A stretch of 64,000 bases of DNA from Mercurialis annua. Taxonomy: Eukaryota > Streptophyta > Magnoliopsida > Malpighiales > Euphorbiaceae. Positions 46,934-58,546 of this stretch are shown in pieces. The notes under the pieces are model-generated. The model saw nothing but the letters and a program-made list of their open reading frames with translations, was not told the DNA's origin and did no database searches. The DNA lies in assembly GCF_937616625.2 (NCBI RefSeq), contig NC_065571.1:57397651-57461650 (forward strand). Reading direction: 5' to 3'. Within the stretch, counting starts at the first letter, position 1. Every line of letters begins with the position of its first letter. A program made the translations under genes and the position numbers.

Positions 46934-48340
46934 GTTAATCATTGAATAGTATTTTTGTGATAGTCAAGTATATCTAACTAAATTAAAAAAATAAATATTT
47001 AAAATATTATTTAATAACTTGATTCCTATGCAAGTAAAATTATAGTTATATGTATATTATATTTCAACGTTTAACTTTTATAGGAATTTAATTTAATTTT
47101 TAAAAATGTTGCATTTCTAACTTTTTAATTATTTACATTGTATAGCATGTTTATGTTTTATTACGTTATTTTATACAAAATAACATCTTTTTTTTACACA
47201 TTTTGTAATTTCATATTTGATGAAAAATGACTATAGGGTTTTAATGTAAAAACATAAAAATTTAGATGTGTAATGCAATATTTTAAAAAATAAAATTAAA
47301 CTACCAATTAAAAAGGTAAAACATTCGGATTTAAAATGCATATAAACTGTAAAATTATTTGTATGTTTTAGTTAATCCAACTTGAATTTAATTAAATTTA
47401 ATTGGTAAAATTTAATCTTTTTAATGTTTGAATTTTTGTAATCAGTAGGTCAAAAATTTAAAGAATAATGTCCCATGAGCAAATAAAGAGAATGGCAATT
47501 AATTAATTTGATGGTCAAACTTATGTTTTAGAGTAATGTGTTGGTCTATGAAATGAATCATTTCCCACGTTCGCTTCTTCTATTTTATTATTACTTCATC
47601 ATCGCAACTCACATGACATCTTTTGTATTTTATCACAAGATTTTCTTCTCTTCTTATATATTTTATTTCAAAAGGTACTATATTATGATATTTTTTAATT
47701 TGTCGTTTTAATATTCTGTTATTTTGTTGTATAAATCTTTTCTCCTTTTTGTATGGACTTAGGGGTCCCAAGAGCATGATTAGGTTTTGTGTTATCCTAC
47801 GGGTTAATATCTGAAAAATTTACTAATATTATGAGTTTTCTAATTTTAATTATATCTTTTAAAACTTATCAGAAAAATATATTAATTTTTTTTTCTAAAT
47901 TCATACACGGTACTGAAATGACACTTATTCATTAGTGTAGTTTACTGAGATAGAGGTCATTTTTTAGCTGACACCTCAGCAAATTAATATTGTATATGAA
48001 TTTGAGAAAAAATAATGTTTTTATGATAAATTTTTAAAAAAAATTATAAATTTGAAAAAATATGTAAAATTGGTTAATTTTTATGACAATATTCCTTAAT
48101 TACTCATCTGCTATTCATAATTTTCTTTAAATAAAACAATAAATTTGCCATTTTTTTATAATTTTTTAAAAAATAAAATTTTAATTCATAAAACATGTAT
48201 TAAACGAATGCTTCCGATATATTTTACCACCAAATTACTAAAGCAGTCAAGTAAATTTCAGCCATGTTAAGCCATTTATCGTTATATTTTTTCATATACA
48301 TAGTCTGTGTATCATTTATATATACAGCCATTATTTTTTT
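46934..48340. other. Intergenic with one AT-rich inverted-repeat element
   Basis: No gene. 47801-48100 has inverted arms (GGGTTAATATCTGAAAAATT versus the reverse of TTGGTTAATTTTTATGACAA) around a centre with TTCATACACGG. This is similar to the element nested at 29080-29325. The rest is AT-rich. Confidence 0.5.
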
Positions 48341-48706
48341 GAGCAAATTATTCGGAAACCTTCCATATATGTCATAATTTGCATTTTAATTTCTTTTGTT
48401 TGAAAATCAACAATTTGGTCCCTCACTTTATTCCCATTGATGATTTAGTTCTTCCGTACATTTTTAGTGTTAGTCAACCGAGTTAAAGGACTAAATTAAA
48501 AAATAATAATTTTAGAAAACGATATGGCCGCATTTTTATTTTTATCTACGATTTCGCCCCTCAAGTTTGAAAATAATTTACCCTAAGTCCTTTGACTTGT
48601 TTCATTAACACCAAAAATAGACGAAGGGACAAAATATTCGATTTTCAAGCAAGAAGAACCAAAGTGTTAATTAAACAAATGTAAAAGGCTTTAAAATAAT
48701 TTGCTT
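48341..48706. mobile_element. Decayed copy of the GAGCAAATTA Mutator-like MITE
   Basis: It starts GAGCAAATTATTCGGAAACC and ends AATAATTTGCTT, with arms matching those of the 9386-9785 MITE (TGTCATAATTTGCA, GAAAATCAACAATTTGGT and their inverted partners). The flanking 9-mers TATTTTTTT and TTACTTTTT agree at 7 of 9 positions. Confidence 0.7.
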
Positions 48707-50532
48707 TTACTTTTTTAATGCGATAGTGAAATATAAGTAAATATGAGAATTATTTTTGTTTTGAACACACCGATAATCAAAAAACAGCTACAGTACATGT
48801 TTTATATATTTTTAAGATAAAAATGCTAATTAAAAAGAAAAAAATAAATATTAAAATAAAAAATATAAAAAAACTTGCACCCCGTTGATATTACTTTTTA
48901 TTTTTCTAATGATCATTCATAAACTTTTGGTTTTCTAAACTTCTCCTTTCTTTTGTTCGTTCCTATCTCCCCTTCACACATAAATAAATGCTTTTAGTAC
49001 AGATTTTAGTATAGTTTTACAATCTAGTCTTTTCTCTAGTACTGCTAACTACTAATTTTGTTATATTTCACTATTTAGTACAAACCTAAGAAGAAATAAT
49101 TCTTTTTCAAAAGAAAAAGAAGAAGAAATAATTGAAATCTTCATCAGCTACCATCACCATGATTACTCAGTAGTAATTGATGCAGTTCTCTCCATAAATA
49201 AGAATATAAATTATTGAATATATTATAATTATAATTTGATTATAAATTTTAGATTTTTCTATAATTAATTAATTAACTATTTTATTGACCAATTTAAGAA
49301 CTTTTTCAATGCCACTAAAATAGACCTAATCTCTTTTAAAATAAAAAAAACATACTAACATTTATTAAAAAAATTATTAAATTTCGTTATCCTTTTTTTC
49401 AATACAGAAATGCTTTTCCAAAAAAAAAATGAATAAGAGAAATGAACTTTATTTGACCATCAGAGCCCATAAATGGAAGAACAACCAGCCTCCAGAAAGA
49501 CCAGTTAAACTTTGTTATGCAAATTACACTTATAATTGCAATTCAAAGAGTTACAATTTTTCTTTCATTTCTATCATACTTGGAAATTTTAAAAGAAAAT
49601 GATAAAGAGTTCCAATCGATCTGTTTCATGAAGAACAGACCATTGAAGGTCTGTTCTTCAAGAACAAATCTGCGGGTCTGTTCTTAAAGAACATACCTTC
49701 AATGGTCTGTTCTTGCCGGAGCCGAAGAATTCTCCTCCGGGTATTGTTTTAAAAAAAATAAAAAAAATAAATTTTGATATTTAAAACTAGATTTATAATT
49801 GGTTTAGTTAGGTCTCAATATATTTAATTATTTTAAACACATCAAAATTCAATTATGTTTCGAAATTTTTAATTAGGATTCGATTGATTTGATCGGGTTT
49901 CAATGGTGTTAACTTAATTTTAATTGGTTTTAATTTATAATTTTATTTAATTATAAATATTTAAATGAAGAAGATGATGAAAATGGTTAAAAATATTTAT
50001 AAATATAAAATTAGTAAGTATTTTAAACATTAAGACTGTCTTCGAACTTTTTCCTTATGAGCCACATCATCAGTTAACTGAGATTTTAAACGGAAGAGTT
50101 TTTTTGTTCAATTTTAAAAGTTAGAGGGTCGTTTTGTACCCAAAAAAAGTTAAAAGGGTTGTCTTGTACTTTCTGGAAAACTTCAGGGGTTTTTCTGTAC
50201 CTTCGGCCAAAATAAAATGAAGAGAATACGTAATCTTAAAAAGTAAAAAGTTGAAGAAAAAAAAAATTCAGAGAAACTTGGGTTGATGAAATTTAGTGTG
50301 CCACCAACAGAAGAGAATAAAATATCCAGTAGTTTAAAATCTGGATAGAAGAAAAGCACCAATTCATCTCATACAATGCAGACAGGCAAGCTTAAAAAAC
50401 GAAGCACGTAAACCTAGAGAGCGACAGAGGAGAAAAATTACAGCATAACCTGAATCGAGATAAAGATTATGTACCGATTGGTAGAGTGAGAAATCGCTTC
50501 AAATCGATGCTTGCTGCTATCTTAGAAATATG
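48707..50532. other. Intergenic with palindromic and MITE-end sequence
   Basis: 49620-49745 holds inverted copies of AGGTCTGTTCTT and AAGAACAGACC (at least four). 50090-50210 ends in GTTTTTCTGTACCTTCGGCC, which resembles the ends of the 28690-30065 MITE. 50340-50532 probably belongs to the RPA2 3' UTR. No gene seen. Confidence 0.45.
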
Positions 50533-53500
50533 TTAACCATTAGCAGTTGATTTGAAGTGATCCTCATCAATTGTAGAGTAAACAGAGCCATTGTCAATCA
50601 GAGCCTGCAATTCTTCCCTGTCGGGCAAAAAAAGGAAAGTATGTATAAAGACGCATTTTTCTTCGCAAGTGCGTTCATGTATGACAGAGAGAGAGAAAAA
50701 GAGAGACGGACATGAGCTTATCCATTGGAATATTTAGCTGACGGGCAATGAGATTGCGGTTAACTCCATCCTCATTAGCACTGAATCAGTTAAAGATCCA
50801 AGAAAACAATGTAATTAACAAGATATGATATGGAAATTAAGCATTTAAAAACTGCAAGAAAATAAGACCATCAAGTGTGTATCCCGAGCATAATGCCCAA
50901 TGTCATCAAGATGACACGGTATTTACAGTTGATAATGAGTAATGACAATAAAATCACTTTTAAGCAAAAGCAAGGAATTTCATTTCATTATGAATAAACA
51001 GTGTCTTTGTTCAATTTTGTTGCAGTATTATTTATTAGAAGTGCATCGTGTATTTGTATTATATGTACATCTCTGCAAGATCAGTTTCTGGATCATGCAT
51101 AAACTTATGCATGTTCAATTGCCTAAAAATGGATACAAAATTCCGATTTTTTTTGACTTTTTGCAAATGTAACCAAAATTCTAAATTTCGGTCTAATTTT
51201 ACAGCTTGACATCAAATCTATTTCAATTTCACAAAATAATTTAGCTGACAAATAAAACTATCAAAAATATGCACGTAAATTTTTTGTTAATTGTTCGAAA
51301 CACAAAAAACACATGTCAATTTGAACAGTCAGTTATATTGGACTATAATACAGTCATGTTGAACGATTGCATAAGATTGGCAAAAGACGACAAAAATTAG
51401 ATCTCTTGAACCATTATGCTTTTCTGAATCAGGTTAAACTACAGCATGCTCGGGATACTGAAAAAGACAACCACTTGATGATAGAAGTCACCATCCCCTA
51501 ACAATCTATTCTTCACCTGATACTTGTGGCCTTTATATAAAAATTAATAATCAAAGAAGAGAATATCAATAATATATGATTGTAGCTACACTAATAGACA
51601 GTTCTCTCGTTCATATAAAAAATATCCAAACATACTCTCAATCATATCATACACCATGTCAAATAACATCATTAGGGTCAAACATCTTCAGTACTTCAAC
51701 ACAATTCATCCAAAATAAATTTCTCCACCTAAGTTACCAAGTACCAGAACAGACATATAAAATAAAATGAAAATACAAAATGAAACTCCATCTACAGCAT
51801 ATTTTTATATGGATAAAGATGGCTGATCTAACACGTGAACCTCGCAATTGAAAAGACAGACCACACCAACTCAGTTATTCTCATAGTTCAAGACAGAATA
51901 AGGCAAGTGTAGTATGACATGTTAGAAACAAGAATACATACGGCAGAACTGACTTGCAAATAAACACAAAAAGAAAAGCAAACTGCTTTCTTGTAGGAGC
52001 TCTTCTAAGTAAAGAAACAAGTACATTCAGATTTAGATATAAAATAGCACTTACGCGTACATGGGCTGCAGCAAAAATCTCATTATCATCTGACCAGTAG
52101 GACTATTCACTCCCTCGATGCTAAAAAAGGTAGAAGACTGGAAAATGAGCAGAAAAAAAGGGGATCAGCACAGAAATGACATTCAACGGCTGAGGAAAGG
52201 ACAGTGAAAATATTACATGATCTTGTGGGGCAGTTTGGTAGCCTTTCAAAGAGGTGCCCATTGTTGAACTTGGCAGCTGAGCCTGTGGAGCAGCACCCTG
52301 AAGCTTATGAGAGAAGAAATAAATAATGAGATGTCAGTACCGCATCTCATGCAAATTACATCATGTTAAAAAAAAAAAACTAAAATTAGACCATAATTTT
52401 TTGAACTAGGTGGATACCCGTATCCTTGTATTGTAGAAATGAACGTAAATGCACTCAATAAAGTGGCTTGTAATCTCATTGAAGTCAGTAATAGGCCTGA
52501 AAACAATAATCAATACAAACTCAGAACTCCGATTATGTACTCTTAGATACAAGCCTAAAGAGAACAGACAAAGTTTAGAAAATTCAGGTGAGTGTTCAAT
52601 TTGCTTTTGTGAAAAGGAAAAATTCTTGTAAATAATGCTCAAGATAAATAACATCAACCTTCAAAACAGTTTCACATTATAGTTCGCCAAAAAAAGATCA
52701 GCTGAAGTTTCTCAATAGCATACTTAAACAATTCTATGTTCCTATTGCTAGGCCCAATAGAGCGCAAAAAGAGACAAAAAGAAAATGAAAAAACAAATAC
52801 AGGACTGGTGGTAAAAGGTTCCTAAATTTCAACAATAAGTTTCAAAAGCAAAATAAGTAAGAAACAACAGTTATTCTCCGTTCTGTGTGCTCTATTCCTT
52901 CAAAAGAAAATAGCATAAAAATCCTCCATGACCAACGGAGTTGACGAATCACACAATTTGCTAATAGAATTGAGATGACATTGGAATAAATGGATCCATC
53001 TCATATCTCATAAAAAATAAATTAAGAAATAACATCATGATCAAAAAAAACTATACACTTCTGATAAGTGGAAGAGGTGCAAAATCACACACTTCCTGAT
53101 AAAGGTGACATAAAACTGCATCTATTGCAAAGTTATCTAAGGAATTTAAGTTCTTGTTTAAATTTAATAAGGTTGTCCAACCCATGAAAGTAATAAAAGA
53201 ACACCATTAGGTTCATATACATGTTCATAATAACTATCCAAAAGTAATGGAAAAGAAAAGGAATAACCCTGAGACTATAGGATTTCAAGCTGGTGTTGGG
53301 TTGATTAGTAGGATAAAACATTAAACAAATAGAAAAGAAATTTAGAGCATTCATCTTATCTAACACCATAATTTAATAATTATCAATAATCAGAATTCAG
53401 TGTGGGGAGTAAAAAATATACAACCGTAGAAGAAAGTAAGATCCCCAATGCAAACATCATACACCAAATACTAGCAGAAGCTAAAAAGAAAAACAATCTA

Positions 53501-54858
53501 AAAACATACCTAATGGAAAAGGCATTTAAGAACCTTCTACCCTGCAGTCCTCTTAAGTGTCCGTGGATGCGCACATATTTGCCAACTCTGTTGTGGAAAA
53601 CGATAGCAAAGACAATATTAGACATAAGTTTTGGAGTAGAAGAAAGAAACCACTTAAGCTATAGAACGTAAAAGGTTAAGATATTTACGTGATTCCCTCC
53701 ACTTCCTCTGTGTCTATGCGTTCTTGAACCCTGTACAAACACAAATGTACAGTATATCCCCCAGTGAGGTAACAAAATAAAAATTTAAAATTCCAACAAA
53801 TTCAATATATAAAAATCTATGATTCAAACATAAAAGATTACCATCTGATACATTCAATCTGTCCGGTTCCGTCATCAACAAGAAATGTATATTCACTTGC
53901 TTTATCTTCCTTTAGGCTTACCCTTCCAACAATTGTAACCTAAATACAACTTTAGTTATTTATCCCGTTTCAAAATCAACTACAAACAAAAAAAATTCAA
54001 CGGCCTCTCTTGATAAACCATAAAAATATATTTGAAACTTCTGGAATAGCAAAAAAAAAGTGGAACATCCATCATACTATAAATTAGACTGCATGATGAA
54101 TCTAACATGGCTAACAAAAATTTCACTCAAAAAATGTAACATGCCTCCTAACCTCAAAAATGAGTTTCTAAAATCTTTTTTATTATTTGATATATTAATT
54201 AGAGGTTTTTGCATATCAAATTCCAACGTTTCACTATTTTAGCGTTTAATCTCATTCTTTAAAATTTGCATCGCACATCCCAACCTTCCAAATTTTTTTG
54301 AATCTGTATTCTATAGTCCTTTTCACCAAATAAAGGTATAAAATGTGTAAAAAACAGCAGTGTTTTAAATGAAACGACACCAAAAAACGGCTATACGCTA
54401 TGGAATGCCAAAAAACAGAACATAAATGATAGGAATTAATGCACAGAAACGTGAATAGATAACAAAATGTAACACTAAATATCGTAATTTTCAATAAACA
54501 AATTAACCTAAAAACTACTTACAGTGCTGACTTCAACACCATCAATGACAAAATTAGATTCATCGTTACTTTGTAGCTCAAGAATAGTCTTCACTGTCAA
54601 CGGTAATAAGCACCTAGAATCGCGATTCTGCAAAAAAAATTAAACAGAATTGCTTTCTAAGTATATATATATACAGTGAACATATATAATAAACAGACGT
54701 CAACTCTTGAAAAATTAGAAGCAAATTAAAGTTGAAACAAATACTCTGGAATTAGGGAAAGACGAGGAGGAATCGGAAGGCTGAGTAGCCTGAGAAGGCA
54801 TAAATCCGCCGCCCATAAATGCGGCGGCGCTTCCATCGAATTCATTGCTCCGATACAT
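50533..54858 (-). CDS. RPA2: Replication protein A 32 kDa subunit (RPA2)
   Basis: Ten exons read right to left: 54745-54858, 54523-54627, 53842-53939, 53689-53730, 53510-53587, 52418-52496, 52217-52297 (acceptor 52303 also fits), 52055-52137, 50712-50780 and 50533-50617. They give 277 or 279 aa, the usual size. The N-terminus is MYRSNEFDGSAAAFMGGGFM then a Ser-rich segment (the phosphorylation region in the family). The OB fold is about 48-178 (VTIVGRVSLKEDKASEYTFL, VDDGTGQIECIRW, VGKYVRIHGHLRGLQGRRF). A Gly/Gln/Ser linker leads to a C-terminal winged helix (NEDGVNRNLIARQLNIPMDK, LQALIDNGSVYSTIDEDHFK). Role: middle subunit of the RPA trimer that coats single-stranded DNA in replication, repair and recombination in the nucleus. 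All junctions keep frame. Confidence 0.95.
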
Positions 54859-55715
54859 TTTTGCTCTCTTTGATTACTCAAAATGATTGATTTTCCTCTA
54901 TTCCGGGGATTGAACGTTTTATTAAAAACTTCTTCTGTAAGCTTAAATCCCTAGAACTTATTTTTCACCCATTCCCGCCCTTTTCATTTTTGGGTTGTTT
55001 ATGTAAACCTGATCTTGGGCTGCTCAGCCGGGTTAAACCAGTCAGCTGGAGTGATTAATATAGAGAAAAGGTACAAATACACCCTCTATGTTTTTAGTAA
55101 AGAATAGATGATCCCTTTAAGTACTGAAAGGTTTAAACACGTTTAATGTCTTTTAAATGGTTCTATAAGCCCCTTAATTTGAAAAAAAATAAAATTAGGG
55201 AAAAGATTCAACTTTTCCCCTGATATTTATTTTGAGGTATGGATAAGCCATCCATAATGAATTTATCAAAAATATACCCTGAAGTTTTAGAAACGACTCA
55301 TTTATGTTTTTCTAAACGGTGTTAACCCTCTATTTCACAAAAGGAGTATAATTGAGCGATTTAAAAAAAAAATAATGGCTAGTTTAAGATAAATATATCA
55401 CAAAGGGTTTATTAATTTCAGAGGAAAATATTAAGCTAAACCAAAACCTTAAACCATAACTATAAATCCTAAATCTTAAATTAAAAACACCTATAAATCA
55501 TAAATCCTAAACTCTAAAATCCAAATCCTAAATAATAAACTATATCTTAAAACCATAATTTTTAAATTTTAAACTTGTAAACTCTAAATTATTCTTAGGC
55601 CTAAACATTAGATAATAGATTATGAACTCTAAATTATAAATCATAAACTGTAAACTATTATAAAGTTTTTAAGCTGTAAATCTTAAAACCTAATCAGTAT
55701 ACCCATATGCATTAG
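54859..55715. other. RPA2 5' flank, then repeat-like sequence
   Basis: 54859-55010 is the RPA2 leader/promoter flank. 55060-55430 resembles the arm of a MITE (GGTACAAATACACCCTCTAT) without a clear partner. 55436-55690 is a run of AACC(C/T)TAAA-like words, listed separately. Confidence 0.45.
55436..55690. repeat. Degenerate telomere-like (C)CTAAA word array
   Basis: The stretch is full of variants of AAACC(C)TAAA (AAACCTTAAACC, AATCCTAAATC, AATCCTAAACTCTAAA and others) at roughly 7-14 bp steps. Few units are exact copies of the plant telomere repeat CCCTAAA. It may be an eroded interstitial telomeric tract or merely biased AT-rich repeat. Confidence 0.45.
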
Positions 55716-56487
55716 AAATACTGGAAATTCCGTGGCTAAAAGTGGCGGGATGATTCCCGCCAATATTTCTTCCCTTTTAGCGACGGATTTTGTAATCCGT
55801 CGCTAATACATTAGCGACGGATTCCAAAATCCGTCGCTAAAAGGCTTATTTTTATAAAAAAATTATTTATTAAAAAAATTATTAATTAAAAAAATAAATA
55901 TTAATTTAAATAATATTAATTAAAAAAATAACTTATTACAAAAATAATTATTTATTAAAAAATAATTGTTTATTATTTGTTGTTTTTATTTAAAATAATA
56001 ATTAAAAAAATAATTTATTAACTAGTTATTTAAAAGTAATTATTATGAAAAAATAATTACTTTATATTACGGGAGTAAATTGCGGGAGTAACTTTTTGTT
56101 ACTTTATGATATATTTAAATAAAATATACATAAATATATAACAAGAATTATGAGTTGGTTGAGGTGGAGCTATGCGCGGGGGAACTACAAGGTTAAAGAG
56201 GATTGGGTGGGAGCAATGTGAAGGATGGGTGACCTACTGGGAACTGGGAAGTTTGAAAATTTACGATAATTGCGGTGGATGACAGTGTGTAGGCTAGTGT
56301 ATAGCCGGTGGGTGGGTTACGGAGCGCGACCGATTAAATAATATTTTATTTTACGATTTTAATTAAAAAAAATTAGCGACAAAAAAAATAGCGACGGACA
56401 CAGTCCGTCGCTAAAGATGATTAGCGACGGATTTTTGCCATTTAGCGACGGAAAAATCCGTCGCTAAATGGCTGTTTTTAAGTAGTA
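55716..56487. mobile_element. Small CACTA-like element, degenerate ends
   Basis: The left end AAATACTGGAAATTCC is two substitutions from CACTACTGGAAATTCC. The right end reverse-complements to TACTACTTAAAAACAGCC. Subterminal blocks TTAGCGACGGAT and ATCCGTCGCTAA are repeated at both ends (55797-55842 and 56388-56466), as in many plant CACTA elements. No transposase. The interior is AT-rich except for a GC-richer island at 56150-56340. Confidence 0.7.
56182..56250 (+). other. 5S-rRNA-like sequence inside the CACTA-like element
   Basis: GAACTACAAGGTTAAAGAGG then GGATGGGTGACCTACTGGGA align with the 3' two-thirds of plant 5S rRNA (GAACTCCGAAGTTAAGCGTG .. GGATGGGTGACCTCCTGGGA). The box C region GGATGGGTGACC is exact. 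The 5' third and other promoter parts are not recognised, so it is not a functional 5S gene. Confidence 0.7.
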
Positions 56488-57946
56488 AACCATAAAACAT
56501 AATTCACAATCAAAATAAATAATATCAAATAGTAGAATTTAAAAATATAAATTGATGTTATATAAAAAAATTATATAATAATTTATAATCTAATCACGTG
56601 ATTACCTAATAAAAATTAATATGTAGTTTTAAATTAAAATGATTGTAAGCTATCCTGAGTGTTTTTTATTTATTATTTTATTTGATGATATATTTACATT
56701 ATGGAAAGTAAGTTTAAAATAAAAATATAATATTTATTTAATAATTGGTATGTATTAATTACCCAACTCTTTTCATCCTAAATTATCAAAAATTATATTA
56801 TTTGATAATAAATAATAGTATAATTATTCTCTTGTAATTATGAACTATTGTAAAACTTTATAGAAGTGCGAAATAATTCTTTAGATAAAATTATTAATTT
56901 ATTATATAATGTAAATATATTAAAATTTTATAACTATTTTAATTTATTTAATAAATGTTTATTTATATCATATGAAATAATATAATTAAAATATTTTTAC
57001 TTATTTTTTTTAATATTTTAGAAAAATATTCAAATCTATCTCTGATGTTTATCTTACGACGACTGACATACTTTTCTTAAATATATATTCAAAGTTTTAA
57101 AACGTAGAGATCCTCAACTAACATGTGCAATTATTCATAAAATAAAAAAACATTTAGTGCAATTCCGATTTATTCCCTTTTGCAGAACTTGATGTCTTGA
57201 TGAAATCTTAACATTTTTGGTGTATACGAATGATTGCATAAAATTCACAAAATTAAACTGATACACCTAGCTATCATCTGTGTCATTAAAATCTTGAATT
57301 TCGATTTCATCTTCTTGGTGGGGAATATGGTGGATCAATTTGGTATAAATTAAAAATGGCAGATCAATTTGGTATGGTGGATCAATTTGCATGGCATAGT
57401 TCAATTTCATCTTATTTAATTTCGTGCTACTGTAGTGAAAATTCGTATCATTGTATTAAGAATTTCTCAATGGTATTGTTATAACCAATAGCTATAAAAT
57501 TATATAGAAATTAAATGTTAACTAATGGAAAGTAAATCAAACTACATCAATTGAGATATAGATAATAGTTAAATAAAATTTAATAATCTTTCTATAATAA
57601 CAAAAAATATTTATGCCTAATAAGGTAGGATTGGTTAAGTATCTTTTTGTTTCAAAAGAGAAAATGCTTTGTTTTTAAACTTCAATTTTACCAATATTTT
57701 ATTTCAATGAAATTTACATCATTGTATTTACTTTAATTCCCATTTTAAAAGTTCACGGTCAATAAATAAGGAAATGAAATCTACCATTTGAAACATTACA
57801 ATCAAGTGGTATAGAAATATTAAGCTAAATGGTATAATAAGAAATATTCTTCATTAATTAAGAAGAATTTGATCAAAACATGTCATTACTATAAAGTTCA
57901 ATTCAATTATTTATGTACACAACACGAAATACTAATTATTAATACA
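56488..57946. other. Intergenic, AT-rich, no gene seen
   Basis: No ORF, RNA gene or clear transposon end was recognised. 57320-57410 has a short local repeat (TGGTGGATCAATTTGGTAT twice). 57780-57946 is likely the 3' UTR of the gene on the minus strand. Confidence 0.5.
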
Positions 57947-58546
57947 TCAAACTCTCTTTGCAACAAATACAAGAATTGAATTAAAATTCCAAGGACTACA
58001 CCCATTAATTTCATGTACTATTGAATCTTTTGAATTACTTTTAGATAAAGATAATGCCGATGAACTTGATGATGACGAAGAAGAAGAAAAACTCGAATTT
58101 CGTGATGACCCCATAAAATCACCATCATTAGAACTAGAAAACTCAAAGCTTTCAAACTTACTATTATGATCATCAATTCCATTTTTATTAAATATTATTT
58201 CCTGACCTTTCTTGTTTCTCCGAAAATTCTTCTTTATAAATTTCAAAAACTTGAGCTTTGATTTTATAGAGAATTTAAAATGCTCTTCTTGATCCATGTC
58301 ATGAATACATGGTTTTGGAAACCCTAAGCTAACAACAGCAGGAGGAGGACTAAGTGGTGGCAGAATCTCCGATTTGGGCGGATCTTTCGGAGTTCCGGGC
58401 TGCATTTCCCATTGAAACGGCACTCCTTCCGCCACATTTCGACAGTAGAAAAATCGCGACGAATAACAAACAGAAGAATTTCTTGATAGCATACCTTGAA
58501 GAGCTGGAATGTTTCTTTTCTCGACACTAACATGCTTTGCATTCAT
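57947..58546 (-). CDS. DUF688-type plant protein, function unknown
   Basis: A single exon of 199 aa with ATG at 58546. The best-conserved part is VAEGVPFQWEMQPGTPKDPP (about 39-58), the hallmark EGVPF-WE-QPGTPK motif of a plant-specific family known to me as DUF688. After it come a Pro-rich segment (ILPPLSPPPA), a Lys-rich stretch (KSKLKFLKFIKKNFRRNKKG, a possible nuclear localisation signal) and a long Ser run. The C-terminus is CSPWNFNSILVFVAKRV. No catalytic domain is visible and the biochemical role of the family is not known to me. The DNA over the Ser run is a trinucleotide-type repeat prone to length change. A TATATATA sequence about 100 bp upstream (58638-58650, minus strand) could be its TATA box. 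Confidence 0.8.
   Translation of the reverse strand: MNAKHVSVEKRNIPALQGMLSRNSSVCYSSRFFYCRNVAEGVPFQWEMQPGTPKDPPKSEILPPLSPPPAVVSLGFPKPCIHDMDQEEHFKFSIKSKLKFLKFIKKNFRRNKKGQEIIFNKNGIDDHNSKFESFEFSSSNDGDFMGSSRNSSFSSSSSSSSSSALSLSKSNSKDSIVHEINGCSPWNFNSILVFVAKRV

Noticed and set aside
47580..47777. 65-codon minus-strand frame rich in Lys and Arg
   Set aside because: No ATG-supported or family evidence; AT-rich chance frame.
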